Shown here piece after piece: positions 4,943 to 6,262 of a DNA stretch of 6,262 nucleotides. Position 1 is the first letter of the stretch. The number at the start of each line of letters is the position of its first letter. Position numbers and translations under genes: made by a program. Under the pieces are notes generated by a model. The model was not told the DNA's origin and made no database searches. It worked only from the letters and a program-made list of their open reading frames with translations. Source of the DNA: an uncultured Lachnospiraceae bacterium (GTDB taxonomy: Bacteria > Bacillota_A > Clostridia > Lachnospirales > Lachnospiraceae); NCBI GenBank assembly GCA_902801585.1, contig CADCIU010000112.1, forward strand, positions 1 to 6,262, written 5' to 3'.

Positions 4943-6262
4943 TTACTTGCGGGCTTCTCTCTCCTCCATATAGGCTTTGGCGTCTTTGATAAAGCTCCAG
5001 ATCATGATGATCATAATGATTCCGATCGGGAACGCGCTGATGATGGACACACTCTGAATGTTGTTCATGCTGCTCTCCGAGAAAACGAGCGCGATAGGCA
5101 GAACGATCAGAAGTATGCACCACAGCAGTGTGATCAGTGTGTGGGGCTTCTCGTCCTCTTCAAGCTTTTTGTAGCTGTAGCAGGCTGCTGTGTAAGCGAT
5201 CGAGTCGAAGCTGGTCGCATAGAAAGCGATCATACATACCATCGTCAGGATCAGGATAAAGGATGAACCAGGCATCGTGTCCACGATGTTGAGGATCAGT
5301 CCGTAGAGATCGCCGCTCTGCTCGTACTGCGCGATGAAGTCCGCCGCGCCGGTGATCTGAAGTCCAAGGCTGTAGTTGCCGAGGATGATGAAACTGATGA
5401 TCGTTGAACCTACGCCGAAAACATATCCGCCGAGAACCGTCTGTCTGATGGTCCGTCCTCTGCTGATGTTGCCGATGAAGAAAGGCGCCGCGATGCACCA
5501 TACCATCCAGTAAGCCCAGTAGTAGATCGTCCAATCCTGCGGGAAGCTGTTGGTGCGCGCCGGATCCGTGTAGGTGCTCAGTTCGATGAAGTGCTGGAAC
5601 ATCTTGCCCAGACTCTGGAATCCGTTCTCAACGATGAATCTTCCCTGTCCTCCGATCAGCAGTACGATGATCAGGAGGCCAAAGAACAGATAAATGCAAA
5701 GTTTTGCCAAAAAACTGATGCCCTTGAAGCCATGCAGTACAGCGTAGGTGTACACCGCGCAAGTAATGAGCAGGATGATGATCGTCACTGCAGTGCGGCT
5801 GATGCTGAGGTTAAAGAGCTCAACCATGATGCTCGCCATAAGGGGCGTCGCAACGGAGAATGTAGTTGCGGTGCCTGCCAGCAGAGCAAACAGTGCAAAC
5901 AGATCGATGACTCTTCCGAGAAGGCCGTTCGCGTTCCTGTCGCCGATCACAGGGCGGCAGGCCTCGCTGTATCTCTGTCTGGAGCGCTTGCGCACGTGCA
6001 GCATGAAACCGAAAGCAACTGCGAGGACCAGATAAAAGGCCCAGGGGATAAAACTCCAGTGGAACAGCGGGAAAACACCTGCCCACTCAGCGATGGAGCC
6101 CATCTCGGCGACATGCGGGTTCGTAGCATACATGACCCACTCCGCAAAGGAGTAGAACAGGATATCCGCCGCAAGGCCGCAGGTGAACATCATGGAGCCC
6201 CATGTGAAGAAGTTGTATTTGGGTTTCTCGTTTTGCTCACCAAGAACGATATTCCCGTATTT
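4943..6262 (-). CDS. BCCT-family quaternary-amine transporter (5' truncated)
   Basis: This integral membrane transporter of the betaine/carnitine/choline family is cut by the right edge. The frame stays open to base 6262, where it reads KYGNIVLGEQNEKPKYNFFT, a typical BCCT N-terminal region, so the ATG at 6193 is internal. About 439 residues are visible, with many hydrophobic helices. The family core is at visible residues 244-255 (WTIYYWAYWMVW, the Trp-rich substrate box), followed by ISRGRTIR at 266-273. TSFDS at 350-354 corresponds to the TSxDS region that forms a sodium site in BetP-type members. The C-terminus SFIKDAK plus a short charged tail resembles carnitine transporter CaiT and lacks a long osmosensory extension. 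The likely substrate is a trimethylammonium compound such as carnitine, betaine or choline. No metabolic partner gene is visible; it is unrelated in function to the polysaccharide genes downstream. Confidence 0.92.
   Translation of the reverse strand, partial: KYGNIVLGEQNEKPKYNFFTWGSMMFTCGLAADILFYSFAEWVMYATNPHVAEMGSIAEWAGVFPLFHWSFIPWAFYLVLAVAFGFMLHVRKRSRQRYSEACRPVIGDRNANGLLGRVIDLFALFALLAGTATTFSVATPLMASIMVELFNLSISRTAVTIIILLITCAVYTYAVLHGFKGISFLAKLCIYLFFGLLIIVLLIGGQGRFIVENGFQSLGKMFQHFIELSTYTDPARTNSFPQDWTIYYWAYWMVWCIAAPFFIGNISRGRTIRQTVLGGYVFGVGSTIISFIILGNYSLGLQITGAADFIAQYEQSGDLYGLILNIVDTMPGSSFILILTMVCMIAFYATSFDSIAYTAACYSYKKLEEDEKPHTLITLLWCILLIVLPIALVFSESSMNNIQSVSIISAFPIGIIMIIMIWSFIKDAKAYMEEREARK

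Noticed and set aside
4922..4945. A T-run and A-run after the transporter stop as a rho-independent terminator
   Set aside because: The only stem possible there is TTTTT with AAAAA around a short GC loop, which is too weak. The hairpin at 4854-4880 is a better candidate.
4466..5266. A 266-codon plus-strand open frame spanning the intergenic leader
   Set aside because: It runs antisense to both the Ig-like gene and the transporter and crosses their gap. The translation is low-complexity and Arg/His/Asp-rich, with no family resemblance.
1..6262. CRISPR array, tRNA/rRNA genes, insertion sequence or transposase
   Set aside because: No regularly spaced long repeats, RNA-gene-like segments, terminal inverted repeats or transposase-like proteins were seen. 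The only repeat cluster is the short 9-mer at 2455-2508.

Overview
The window looks like part of a chromosome from an anaerobic, Gram-positive-type Firmicute, probably a Clostridia/Lachnospiraceae-like gut bacterium. This is an inference from moderately high GC, strong AAGGAGG-type ribosome binding sites, a TTG start, compact gene packing and gene content. No marker in the window fixes the taxon. Every supported gene reads on the minus strand.

Right part (4943-6262): the 3' three-quarters or so of a BCCT-family transporter (betaine/carnitine/choline type), cut by the right edge. After its stop comes a 126-base gap (4817-4942). It holds a weak candidate promoter, an AT-rich inverted repeat, a strong 12-bp hairpin and a second small hairpin next to a perfect Shine-Dalgarno site. 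This looks like the leader of the next transcription unit.

Centre and left (1-4816): a tightly packed surface-polysaccharide operon, transcribed right to left. Its order is: an exported or membrane-anchored protein with Ig-like repeats (3914-4816, TTG start); a first Wzz/BY-kinase fusion protein (2499-3917, sharing ATGA with the previous gene); a second, paralogous Wzz/BY-kinase fusion (1076-2446); dTDP-4-dehydrorhamnose reductase RmlD/RfbD (158-1054); and the first 35 codons of an unidentified membrane protein (1-107) that runs off the left edge. RmlD supplies dTDP-L-rhamnose. The two Wzz/kinase proteins should control polymer length and export of a rhamnose-containing capsule or exopolysaccharide. 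The Ig-like protein is probably an extracytoplasmic accessory.

The most interesting point is the tandem kinase pair. The upstream copy has lost the Walker A lysine (Arg instead) and the EXXRXXR motif, but keeps a short YGY C-terminus. The downstream copy keeps an intact P-loop and a near-complete EXXRXXR motif (Asp for Glu), but ends with no tyrosine tail. Together they look like a split, complementary kinase/acceptor pair. The 52 bases between them carry a thrice-repeated 9-mer able to form mutually exclusive weak hairpins beside the second gene's ribosome binding site.
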